Below, in pieces: positions 1 to 5,222 of a stretch of 7,951 nt of DNA. The notes beneath the pieces were generated by a model, which saw only the letters and a program-made list of their open reading frames with translations, had not been told where the DNA came from and did no database searches. Position numbers and translations under genes: made by a program. The DNA is from Desulfurococcales archaeon (GTDB lineage: Archaea > Thermoproteota > Thermoprotei_A > Sulfolobales > Desulfurococcaceae): NCBI GenBank assembly GCA_015521265.1, contig WAON01000254.1:1-7951 (forward strand), given 5' to 3'. Within the stretch, counting starts at the first letter, position 1. Each line of letters starts with the position of its first letter.

Positions 1-1743
1 GCGAGCCCCTATTTTCCGATCTAGTTCGTGAACTATGACATCTCCGGCTTTATAGGATGCTTTAACATAGTATCTTTCCCCGTCTATTACTATGTAGCCA
101 GTATCATGATCTTGGCCCCCGGCTTTTGGATAGAATAGTGTTTGATCTAGTATTACGTAGTTATCCTTTACACCCAGTATTCTAGCGTTAAAACTCCTCA
201 TGTAGGGGTTCTCGTGGAATAACCGGCGCGTTGGAGGATACTCCTTAGCCCACTCAACAATATTCTCAGGTACTAGATGCTCTTTCTCTTTCACCAGTCT
301 CCTCGAGCCACCGTGTTTCTCGGCGATCATTGAGTAGAAGTCGGGTGGTACACGTATATTAATACCATACTTACCAGCTTTCTCAGCAACTATTTCAGGT
401 GGGATCCCGTAGGAATCATAGATTTCTACTAGATCATTAATAGTTAGATTCTTCTTTTTACGGAGTCTTTTCTCAACAATTCTTATACCCCTCTCCACCG
501 CGTCTATAAACTTCCTTGTTTCATGTCTTGAAACGTCTATAATGTAGTCTATTTGTTTGCTGAATTTATCGTATACATACTTGTTCTTCCAGTATTTCGC
601 CTGTCTAGATAACAATTCTATAAATACTTCTTCGAGTTTTGAAGCATCGAAGCCTAAGAGTATTAATGTTTTCAGCGCTCTCCTTATAACTAGTCTAGCC
701 AGGTATCCCTCGCCAACATTTGATGGAACTATCCCGTCGGAGAGCATTAATGATACTGTCTTGGTGTGATCTAGCAGCGTGTATAAGTAGAGGGACCTTA
801 CTAGTTCCCCGAAGTATTCACTGTATCCCTTCTCCAATAGTATTTTCTCCAAGTACTCTAAACCATTAATTTCTTGATCACTAAGCTCATACACTATTTT
901 CTTTAAAACATCATGCGGAGGCTCTTCTACGCTAAGTATATTTTTAAACTTATCTACGAGTTCGCCGTAAATAGTGTGGAAAGACGTTGGATCCCTACGT
1001 GTAAACCATGCTATCCTCTCTATACCATACCCCGTATCAACTACACGGACAGGGTTTAACTCCCTCTTATCACCGCTTACCTTGTACTTCATAAATACAA
1101 GCGTTGCAAGCTCCATACCATCAACAACTACTTCGAAAGCCGGCCCAGCATTCCCCCCTCCTTCCCACCAAGACTCTTTAAATACCAGGTCCTCGGGCGG
1201 GATACCTATCTCCTTCGTAAAGAACTCGTAGGAGTATTTTAGGGTTTCATCGACCCAGTAAATCCGTTGATCCTCCTTGTTAAAAGCATGATGCCCACCC
1301 ATTTCAAAGCTTGTTAAATGGCGGCCAAACGTTAACCCTACATTATCGATATCTTCAAGCCTTATGCTTGGTTGAACTATTACTAGGGGATTATGAGGCG
1401 GGTCTACAATTCCCTCCGTTACAGCTGGCTGGAAAACAATTATCGATGCAATCGTTAGGTATAAGTCGTTTCTCCACCTTGCTAATACTGGGTAAGGATT
1501 CATATATCCATGATTGTTCCTCGTAAAATAATTAATAAACTTGGAACGAGCCTCGTCTAGACTAATCCTAGGAATACTAGGGTATTCTTTCATTAAGAAC
1601 TCGTACTTACTACAGGGGCGGTCAGGGCAGACCCTCCTAGGAATCCGGCTCCAAAAATACTCTCCGCACTTAGAACATTTATACCTTGAATAGCCGTGCT
1701 CGGTAAAGAATTTCGGGTTTAATTCTGGCTCAGAAATACCCAA
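1..1743 (-). CDS. alaS: Alanyl-tRNA synthetase, archaeal type (N-terminal 581 codons, 3' end outside window)
   Basis: Class II enzyme that charges tRNA-Ala with alanine in the cytoplasm. The frame is open from 1743 to the left edge (581 codons); archaeal AlaRS is about 900 residues, so the rest of the editing domain and the C-terminal domain lie outside. Visible: an archaeal N-terminal zinc-type cluster with Cys23, Cys26, Cys39 and Cys44, ending in the pattern CPDRPC; the conserved QPSIRLEDIDNVG; the motif-2 region with FEMGGHHAF; ESWWEGGGNAGPAFEV; and motif 3 as DTGYGIERIAWF. Near the left edge, LFYPKAGGQDHDTG marks the start of the editing domain. The start must be TTG at 1743: an in-frame TGA lies two codons upstream and the next ATG comes only after the cysteine cluster. 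GGTG at 1752-1755 gives an SD with an 8-base spacer. Family assignment is certain; the TTG start is well supported but unusual for an essential gene. Confidence 0.96.
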   Translation of the reverse strand, partial: MGISEPELNPKFFTEHGYSRYKCSKCGEYFWSRIPRRVCPDRPCSKYEFLMKEYPSIPRISLDEARSKFINYFTRNNHGYMNPYPVLARWRNDLYLTIASIIVFQPAVTEGIVDPPHNPLVIVQPSIRLEDIDNVGLTFGRHLTSFEMGGHHAFNKEDQRIYWVDETLKYSYEFFTKEIGIPPEDLVFKESWWEGGGNAGPAFEVVVDGMELATLVFMKYKVSGDKRELNPVRVVDTGYGIERIAWFTRRDPTSFHTIYGELVDKFKNILSVEEPPHDVLKKIVYELSDQEINGLEYLEKILLEKGYSEYFGELVRSLYLYTLLDHTKTVSLMLSDGIVPSNVGEGYLARLVIRRALKTLILLGFDASKLEEVFIELLSRQAKYWKNKYVYDKFSKQIDYIIDVSRHETRKFIDAVERGIRIVEKRLRKKKNLTINDLVEIYDSYGIPPEIVAEKAGKYGINIRVPPDFYSMIAEKHGGSRRLVKEKEHLVPENIVEWAKEYPPTRRLFHENPYMRSFNARILGVKDNYVILDQTLFYPKAGGQDHDTGYIVIDGERYYVKASYKAGDVIVHELDRKIGAR

Positions 1744-1751
1744 TACTCATA

Positions 1752-1755
1752 CACC
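1752..1755 (-). promoter_or_regulatory. Ribosome binding site deciding the TTG start of alaS
   Basis: On the minus strand GCGGTG lies 8 bases before the TTG codon at 1743. The same GCGGTGTAT string precedes eif6 in this window, at a similar distance from its ATG. An out-of-frame ATG at 1748-1750 sits between the SD and the TTG. Confidence 0.6.
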
Positions 1756-1768
1756 GCAGGTATCTTAT

Positions 1769-1793
1769 CCAGTAATTACTGGTTTATGTAAGC
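1769..1793 (-). promoter_or_regulatory. Putative alaS promoter with a palindromic operator candidate
   Basis: On the minus strand a TATA-like GCTTACATAAA (1783-1793) is followed directly by a perfect 14-bp palindrome, CCAGTAATTACTGG (1769-1782). The palindrome ends 25 bases before the TTG start. If this is the TATA element, transcription would start near 1760 and the palindrome would lie between TATA and start site, where a bound dimer could block RNA polymerase. A second AT-rich stretch (about 1811-1820) could instead be the TATA box, which would place the palindrome in the leader RNA. The sequence is certain; its role is inference. Confidence 0.4.
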
Positions 1794-1845
1794 TTATACT
1801 GATACCTCTGAGTAAATAATGTATCCGAAGAATCCACTACTTTGT

Positions 1846-1850
1846 AAAAA
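1846..1850 (-). terminator. Possible T-run terminator after rpl12
   Basis: A run of five T on the minus strand lies 37 bases after the rpl12 stop codon and before the alaS promoter. Archaeal RNA polymerase can terminate at short oligo-T stretches without a hairpin, so this is a plausible end for the stalk transcript, but a T5 run is weak evidence in AT-rich intergenic DNA. Confidence 0.3.
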
Positions 1851-1886
1851 CTATTATCGAGATATGAACTGCTGGAATAGCGTTTG

Positions 1887-2207
1887 TTAGCCGAATAGTG
1901 CTCCTAGTCCTTCTGCTAGTTCTTCCTCACTAACAGTCTCCTTCTCCTCCTCTTCCTCCTCAGCCTTCTCTTCTTCTTTCTTCTCCTCTGCTGGAGCCTG
2001 TGCTGGAGCTGCTGGCGCGGCTACTGGAGCCGCTAGGGCTTGTTCGAGTACTTTTTCTATATCAATGTTTTTGAGAGCTGCTACTAGTGATTTGACTTTT
2101 ACATCGTCTACTTCAACACCTGCTGCTTCTAATACTTTCTTAACGTTTTCTTCATTGATCTCCTTACCTGCTTTATAGAGCAGTAATGATGCATATATGT
2201 ATTCTAT
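1887..2207 (-). CDS. rpl12: Ribosomal stalk protein P1/L12 (aP1), apparent ATA start
   Basis: Archaeal stalk protein; dimers of it bind the C-terminal spine of P0 and recruit elongation-factor GTPases. Read from ATA at 2205-2207 it gives 106 residues, the usual size. It opens with EYIYASLLLYKAGKEI, the conserved archaeal P1 N-terminal dimerisation helix. A helical domain follows to about residue 58, then an Ala/Pro hinge (59-73), a Lys/Glu-rich tail, and the factor-binding end GLGALFG. No ATG, GTG or TTG occurs in this frame from the upstream in-frame TGA (2211-2213) through the first 50 or so codons; only GGG and ATA lie between that TGA and the conserved Glu-Tyr. The ATA stands where homologues have Met and is 7 bases after GAGGTG. 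Family identity is secure; the ATA start is inferred, with a sequencing error as the main alternative. The last 23 codons match rplP0 exactly. Confidence 0.93.
   Translation of the reverse strand: MEYIYASLLLYKAGKEINEENVKKVLEAAGVEVDDVKVKSLVAALKNIDIEKVLEQALAAPVAAPAAPAQAPAEEKKEEEKAEEEEEEKETVSEEELAEGLGALFG
1888..1958 (-). repeat. 71-bp perfect direct repeat, copy in the 3' end of rpl12
   Basis: This stretch is identical base for base to 2306-2376 in rplP0. It covers the last 23 sense codons plus two bases of the stop codon (TAA here, TAG there), including all third positions. Identity ends at 1959 (C here, T in the other copy at 2377). The encoded tail ends in EEELAEGLGALFG, the factor-binding end of the stalk. 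Confidence 0.95.
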
Positions 2208-2214
2208 CCCTCAC

Positions 2215-2220
2215 CACCTC
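2215..2220 (-). promoter_or_regulatory. Strong ribosome binding site fixing the rpl12 start at ATA
   Basis: GAGGTG on the minus strand matches the archaeal anti-SD (16S end in CACCUCC) and lies 7 bases before ATA at 2205-2207. That is the same spacing seen for rpl11 and eif6 in this window. It is the main positive evidence that ATA is used as the initiator. Confidence 0.65.
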
Positions 2221-2276
2221 AATCATCATTTTCTTTCCAAACCATTATCCTAGACAATGATAAACGTGTATAGAGA

Positions 2277-2292
2277 GTTTTAAATTCTTTCC
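2277..2292 (-). promoter_or_regulatory. Probable rpl12 promoter (TATA box with purine-rich BRE)
   Basis: On the minus strand GGAAAGAATTTAAAACT combines a purine-rich BRE-like stretch with an AATTTAAAA TATA-like core, just after the rplP0 stop. A start about 25 bases downstream (near 2256) would give a leader of about 50 bases. That leader would contain a mini-ORF of 8 codons (2219-2245) whose TGA overlaps the SD. rpl12 may thus be transcribed separately from rplP0, fitting the need for several P1 copies per P0. Inference from sequence only. Confidence 0.45.
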
Positions 2293-2304
2293 CCGGTTTA
2301 AAAA

Positions 2305-3318
2305 CTAGCCGAATAGTGCTCCTAGTCCTTCTGCTAGTTCTTCCTCACTAACAGTCTCCTTCTCCTCCTCTTCCTCTTCTACAGTTTCTTCCTCCTCCTT
2401 CTTTTCCTCCTTCTTCGCCGGCTGTATTGTTGGTACTTCTAATCCAAGCTCTGGAGCGTGTTTTGATACTTCAGCTGCTAGGGCTAGTGCTTTCATGATA
2501 GCTTGTCTAAATACATACTCTGCAGTCTCCGGTGTTATGAATCCTGCTTCAGCCGCTAATCCATAAGCTTGCCTTACAGCCTTCATAACCGATAATTCTA
2601 GTACTTCAGGTACAGGCCATGCTATTTCGGAGCCTAGTTTTAACGCGTCTAGATGGGCTTGCATCAACTGGTTCTGGTACTCGTCAATATTTAACACAAT
2701 CTGGTCTCCGGGGAATACTATCCCGTCCTCATATGCTATCTTAACTTTTATCTTAACCTCCTTCAAAGCGATACCAAGTCTTTGGAGGAGACTTGCAAGT
2801 TCTTCAGAGACTACATCACCAGGCTTTGCTACCCTTGTATCCTTAGCAATCACTATAGCGTTCCCCTGTACTCTTGTCGGTATTTTTAGCTTTGAGAAAG
2901 TACTCAGTATTGGTCCTGGTGCTAAACCCGTGTTTCCTGCTGGTATGATTATTTCCTTATCAGTTACTTCTCCAGGCTTATAATATGTCTGAGCCCTATA
3001 CTTGTCTAGGAGAAGTCCCAGCTCGAATACGTTCATCTTGGTGAATATTAAGAGGTTCTGCCCTGTAAGATGGGGCTCGATCTTGGATGGATCTATACCA
3101 GCGTTCTTCAGAGCCCTCAGTATGAGCCTATTCTTAGAAACTCTGAATACCATTTTCTTATGTAGCTTCTTTCTAAGTTTTTGAAGCTGGTTCGTGGGGA
3201 AGCCTGTAAGGTCTGCTATAGCGAAGACCGGGTATTCTTTGAAGAGTCTTGTCAGGTATTCAACTTCTTCAATCTTCCACTTAGGGATTCTCTTAGCATG
3301 TGGAACTGAGAGACTCAT
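2305..3318 (-). CDS. rplP0: Ribosomal stalk base protein P0 (uL10)
   Basis: Anchors the ribosomal stalk: the N-terminal part binds 23S rRNA with L11, the helical spine carries P1 dimers, and the tail recruits GTPase factors. From the ATG at 3318 it is 337 residues, typical for archaeal P0. Visible: the N-terminal rRNA-binding domain with LRKKLHKKMVFRVSKNRLIL; the archaeal/eukaryal insertion around GNTGLAPGPILSTF and residues to about 200; a long helical stretch (about 215-290) with Ala-rich helices; and a Lys/Glu-rich linker ending in GLGALFG. The frame extends to GTG at 3327, but that GTG overlaps the rpl1 stop and lies inside the SD GGTGATC (3322-3328), which is spaced 6 bases from the ATG at 3318. 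I prefer 3318. The gene is translationally coupled to rpl1. The last 23 codons are identical in DNA to those of rpl12. Confidence 0.96.
   Translation of the reverse strand: MSLSVPHAKRIPKWKIEEVEYLTRLFKEYPVFAIADLTGFPTNQLQKLRKKLHKKMVFRVSKNRLILRALKNAGIDPSKIEPHLTGQNLLIFTKMNVFELGLLLDKYRAQTYYKPGEVTDKEIIIPAGNTGLAPGPILSTFSKLKIPTRVQGNAIVIAKDTRVAKPGDVVSEELASLLQRLGIALKEVKIKVKIAYEDGIVFPGDQIVLNIDEYQNQLMQAHLDALKLGSEIAWPVPEVLELSVMKAVRQAYGLAAEAGFITPETAEYVFRQAIMKALALAAEVSKHAPELGLEVPTIQPAKKEEKKEEEETVEEEEEEKETVSEEELAEGLGALFG
2306..2376 (-). repeat. 71-bp perfect direct repeat, copy in the 3' end of rplP0
   Basis: Second copy of the repeat at 1888-1958, 418 bp away in the same orientation. Upstream of it in the gene, the Glu/Lys-rich linkers of the two proteins remain similar in composition but differ in sequence and codons. 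Confidence 0.95.
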
Positions 3319-3321
3319 ATA

Positions 3322-3328
3322 GATCACC
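3322..3328 (-). promoter_or_regulatory. SD of rplP0 overlapping the rpl1 stop codon
   Basis: GGTGATC on the minus strand fully matches the archaeal anti-SD. It includes the TGA stop of rpl1 and the upstream in-frame GTG, and sits 3 bases (6 from GGTG) before ATG at 3318. It argues that the GTG is part of the binding site and not the initiator. Confidence 0.65.
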
Positions 3329-3971
3329 CTACAACTTCTACTGGTGGACCCATAGTTGTCTTTACAACGATCTTCTCAATGTTTTGAGCGCCATTGGGAA
3401 GCTTTGATTCCAGTAGTGAGAGTATCTTGAAAGCGTTTTCAACTAGGCTATCCGGCTCCATATCTTCAGTTCCGATCTTAGCCATTAGCTGCGGCTGATC
3501 CTTATTACGGAGTAGTATAGCGGACTTATACCTAGCAATAACAGCTTCAATATTTACGTTTGGAGGTACAGGTACTGGTATCTTTCCTCGAGGACCTAGA
3601 GCTGGTCCAAGTATTCTACCAGCATTAGCCATTAAATCAGTTCTAACAAGTACCCAATCACATGTTTGAGCAACTTTCTTAGCATCCTTCTTACTCATAC
3701 CCAATAATTCCCTCTTCGAAATAACCATGAATGCCCCAGCTTTCTTAGCTTTCTCAGCCATTTCACCATCAGCTACTACACATATCTTTAACTCCTTACC
3801 TAAACCCTTCGGGAGAAATATCGTCTCCCTAATCCTCCCCTGCGGACTCTTAGGGTCGACATCTCTAAGTACAACTATAAGCTCAACACTCTGCTTGAAA
3901 TTCCTGGGCTTACTATACTTAATGGCCTTAACGATCTTCTCCTTTAACACTTCACGGCTCGGCATAGGCAT
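3324..3971 (-). CDS. rpl1: 50S ribosomal protein L1 (uL1)
   Basis: Binds 23S rRNA at the mobile L1 stalk and helps release deacylated tRNA from the E site; in several archaea and bacteria it also represses its own mRNA. The 215 residues are the usual archaeal length. The L1 signature region is present: DWVLVRTDLMANAGRILGPA followed by LGPRGKIPVPVPPNV. The inserted second domain with MVISKRELLGMSKKDAKKVA is also seen, and the C-terminus has LPNGAQNIEKIVVKTTMGPP. The ATG at 3971 lies 10 bases after GAGGAGGTG, which is encoded by the last codons of rpl11; a second ATG two codons later is less well spaced. It follows rpl11 by 7 bases and its stop overlaps the SD of rplP0, so L11-L1-P0 is one translation unit. 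I did not identify a convincing L1 binding hairpin in the mRNA. Confidence 0.97.
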   Translation of the reverse strand: MPMPSREVLKEKIVKAIKYSKPRNFKQSVELIVVLRDVDPKSPQGRIRETIFLPKGLGKELKICVVADGEMAEKAKKAGAFMVISKRELLGMSKKDAKKVAQTCDWVLVRTDLMANAGRILGPALGPRGKIPVPVPPNVNIEAVIARYKSAILLRNKDQPQLMAKIGTEDMEPDSLVENAFKILSLLESKLPNGAQNIEKIVVKTTMGPPVEVVG

Positions 3972-3978
3972 CTAGGCT

Positions 3979-4494
3979 TTACACCTCCTCTTCCTTCTCC
4001 CATTCAGGCTCGTATTTCGAAATAACTGCATCGTATAGTCCCTCATCGATCTCCTTCTGCACGATCTTTGGGTCTTTCCCATTAATAGTTATACCTATAC
4101 TCCTAGCACTACCCAGTATAGTTTTAACAGCGGCTTTAAGCGTTTTAGCCGTTAACTGCTCCTTCTTGATCAATGCTATCCTAATAATTTTCTCAATAGG
4201 TAAATCCCCTATCTTCTGATGAGCGGGATCTCCCGGAGGCTTCTTAACACCAACCTCTTTAAGCAGTAGTGCAGTTGTAGTCGGTATACCAACTTTAATC
4301 TCAAACTTCCTAGTAGCGGTATCAACAATGATCTCAACCGGTACGGTTAAACCTTCAAAATCCTTAGTCGCTTCATTAATAGCCTTAACAACCTCCATAA
4401 CGTTAACTCTCAGCGGCGACAACGTAGGTCCAAGCGGTGGGCCTGGATTTGCTTTTCCACCCTCAACCATAACCTTAACTACTTTCTTAGCCAT
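3979..4494 (-). CDS. rpl11: 50S ribosomal protein L11 (uL11)
   Basis: Binds the GTPase-associated centre of 23S rRNA beside P0 and takes part in factor-dependent steps of translation. The 171 residues match archaeal L11. The N-terminal domain has the conserved GGKANPGPPLGPTLSPLRVN (residues 13-32), the usual proline-rich switch segment. The C-terminal rRNA-binding domain carries KKPPGDPAH, LTAKTLKAAVKTILGSARSI and GITINGKDPKIVQKEIDEG. A short acidic extension (EWEKEEEV) ends the protein, and its codons supply the GAGGAGGTG SD of rpl1. The ATG at 4494 is 7 bases after a GGTGGTG SD formed by the last codons of spt5; the intergenic gap is 2 bases. No oddities. Confidence 0.97.
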   Translation of the reverse strand: MAKKVVKVMVEGGKANPGPPLGPTLSPLRVNVMEVVKAINEATKDFEGLTVPVEIIVDTATRKFEIKVGIPTTTALLLKEVGVKKPPGDPAHQKIGDLPIEKIIRIALIKKEQLTAKTLKAAVKTILGSARSIGITINGKDPKIVQKEIDEGLYDAVISKYEPEWEKEEEV

Positions 4495-4496
4495 TC

Positions 4497-5018
4497 CTAG
4501 ACACCACCCGCTTTCTTAACAGGTTTAACATAGTCAGCCGGTACCGTTATCGGCACGTTGAACTGGGCTTCTAGTATACTAAGGGTTACTATATTTTTAT
4601 TTCTATCTATATCCATTACCTGAGCCTTCATGTTACGGAAAGGCCCCTTCACAATCTCCACTATATCGCCAACATTAATAATTTCAATAACAGGTGTAGG
4701 CTTGATCATCTTCATTATATCGTCTCTATTAACCCTGACCGGGGAAGTCCTCTTAATATATTTAATATCCTGGATTACACGGTATATACTGCTCAAATTA
4801 GCAGCTTCTATATATATCCACCCCTTAGAGCCTGGAGGAATTATTATTGCCCTTATGTCGAGGGGCTTCCTAGCTAGGAGTTCTTCCTCCCCACTACTAG
4901 ACTCCTCGAGTGATCTCTGAAACGCTTGTATCCTATTCTCTATAATTAGTGCAACATCTAATTCCCGACCGGCTGTAGTCTTTATTCCGAAGAACCTTGA
5001 AGGCTTAACTTTAACCAT
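4497..5018 (-). CDS. spt5: Transcription elongation factor Spt5 (archaeal NusG homologue)
   Basis: The only universally conserved transcription elongation factor; with Spt4 it binds the RNA polymerase clamp across the cleft and raises processivity. The 173 residues form an NGN domain (about 4-105, with FFGIKTTAGRELDVALII and later GWIYIEAANLSSIYRVI) followed by a KOW domain (about 113-168) with VGDIVEIVKGPFRNMKAQVMD. An acidic Ser/Glu stretch, EESSSGEEELLARK (38-51), sits between the first helix and the next strand of NGN and seems longer than in many archaeal Spt5 proteins; this is from memory and was not checked by alignment. The ATG at 5018 follows the secE stop by 5 bases, with a GGTGG SD formed by the last secE codons. 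Its place between secE and rpl11 is the same as nusG in bacteria (secE-nusG-rplK-rplA). Confidence 0.96.
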   Translation of the reverse strand: MVKVKPSRFFGIKTTAGRELDVALIIENRIQAFQRSLEESSSGEEELLARKPLDIRAIIIPPGSKGWIYIEAANLSSIYRVIQDIKYIKRTSPVRVNRDDIMKMIKPTPVIEIINVGDIVEIVKGPFRNMKAQVMDIDRNKNIVTLSILEAQFNVPITVPADYVKPVKKAGGV

Positions 5019-5027
5019 CCCGGTTAA
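5011..5027 (-). promoter_or_regulatory. Small inverted repeat around the spt5 start codon
   Basis: The minus strand reads TTAACC-GGGAT-GGTTAA: a perfect 6-bp stem with a 5-base loop that includes the secE stop region and places the spt5 ATG at the loop/stem edge. It could mask the start until ribosomes finish secE, coupling the two. The stem is short and AT-rich, so this is a weak candidate. Confidence 0.25.
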
Positions 5028-5206
5028 CCACCGTATAAGCCCGTGTATAGTGATACAAATATGAACCTTATGATAAACGCGATCGAGCCGACCAGCGTTA
5101 ATCCCAGTAAACTCATTTTAAGACTCGTCATGTATTCTTCGCGTGTAGGCTTAGTAGCAAGCCTCAGAATCCTTCTCCAAGCATCTACTAGTTCACGGAA
5201 ATTCAC
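5024..5206 (-). CDS. secE: Protein translocase subunit SecE / Sec61 gamma
   Basis: Small essential subunit of the SecYEG channel that clamps SecY in the cytoplasmic membrane. Visible: an amphipathic N-terminal helix (FRELVDAWRRILRLATKPTREEY), including the usual archaeal/eukaryal basic KPTREEY-type stretch, and then one hydrophobic segment (LGLTLVGSIAFIIRFIFVSL) as the single transmembrane helix. From GTG at 5206 it is 60 residues. The frame reaches a GTG at 5215, but that codon is part of the SD AGGTG (5215-5219), which lies 8 bases before the GTG at 5206; I prefer the latter. It lies 16 bases after ftsY by this start and 5 bases before spt5. Recognition rests on topology, length and position next to spt5 as well as motif. 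Confidence 0.92.
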   Translation of the reverse strand: MNFRELVDAWRRILRLATKPTREEYMTSLKMSLLGLTLVGSIAFIIRFIFVSLYTGLYGG

Positions 5207-5214
5207 AGCATACA

Positions 5215-5219
5215 CACCT
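5215..5219 (-). promoter_or_regulatory. SD of secE
   Basis: AGGTG on the minus strand lies 8 bases before GTG at 5206 and just after the ftsY stop. It overlaps the upstream in-frame GTG at 5215, arguing against that codon as start. Confidence 0.5.
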
Positions 5220-5222
5220 ACA

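Noticed and set aside
557..1526. Plus-strand open frames opposite alaS (557-769, 974-1231, 1311-1526)
   Set aside because: They lie wholly within the well-conserved alaS gene on the other strand, resemble no family and have no plausible SD; they are antisense shadows.
1887..2207. rpl12 as a pseudogene because it lacks a normal start
   Set aside because: The whole protein from the first conserved residue to GLGALFG is intact with no stop or frameshift, a good SD is in place, and the gene is essential with no second copy visible here.
2224..2229. Tandem ATGATG just upstream of rpl12 as its true start
   Set aside because: It is in another frame, leads to a stop after 18 codons, and reaching the rpl12 frame would need a +1 frameshift with no obvious slippery site. 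Kept only as an alternative to the ATA start.
1888..2376. Direct repeats as a mobile element or attachment site
   Set aside because: Both copies are the coding ends of functionally paired stalk genes; no integrase, transposase or inverted repeats are present.
3322..3971. L1 autoregulatory binding site in the rpl1 mRNA
   Set aside because: Known for Methanococcus L1, but I could not find a convincing matching hairpin near the rpl1 start by eye.
3002..4920. Plus-strand open frames opposite rplP0, rpl1, rpl11 and spt5
   Set aside because: The minus-strand genes are certain, the plus-strand products are low-complexity Ser/Ile/Leu-rich shadows, and no promoter or SD supports them.
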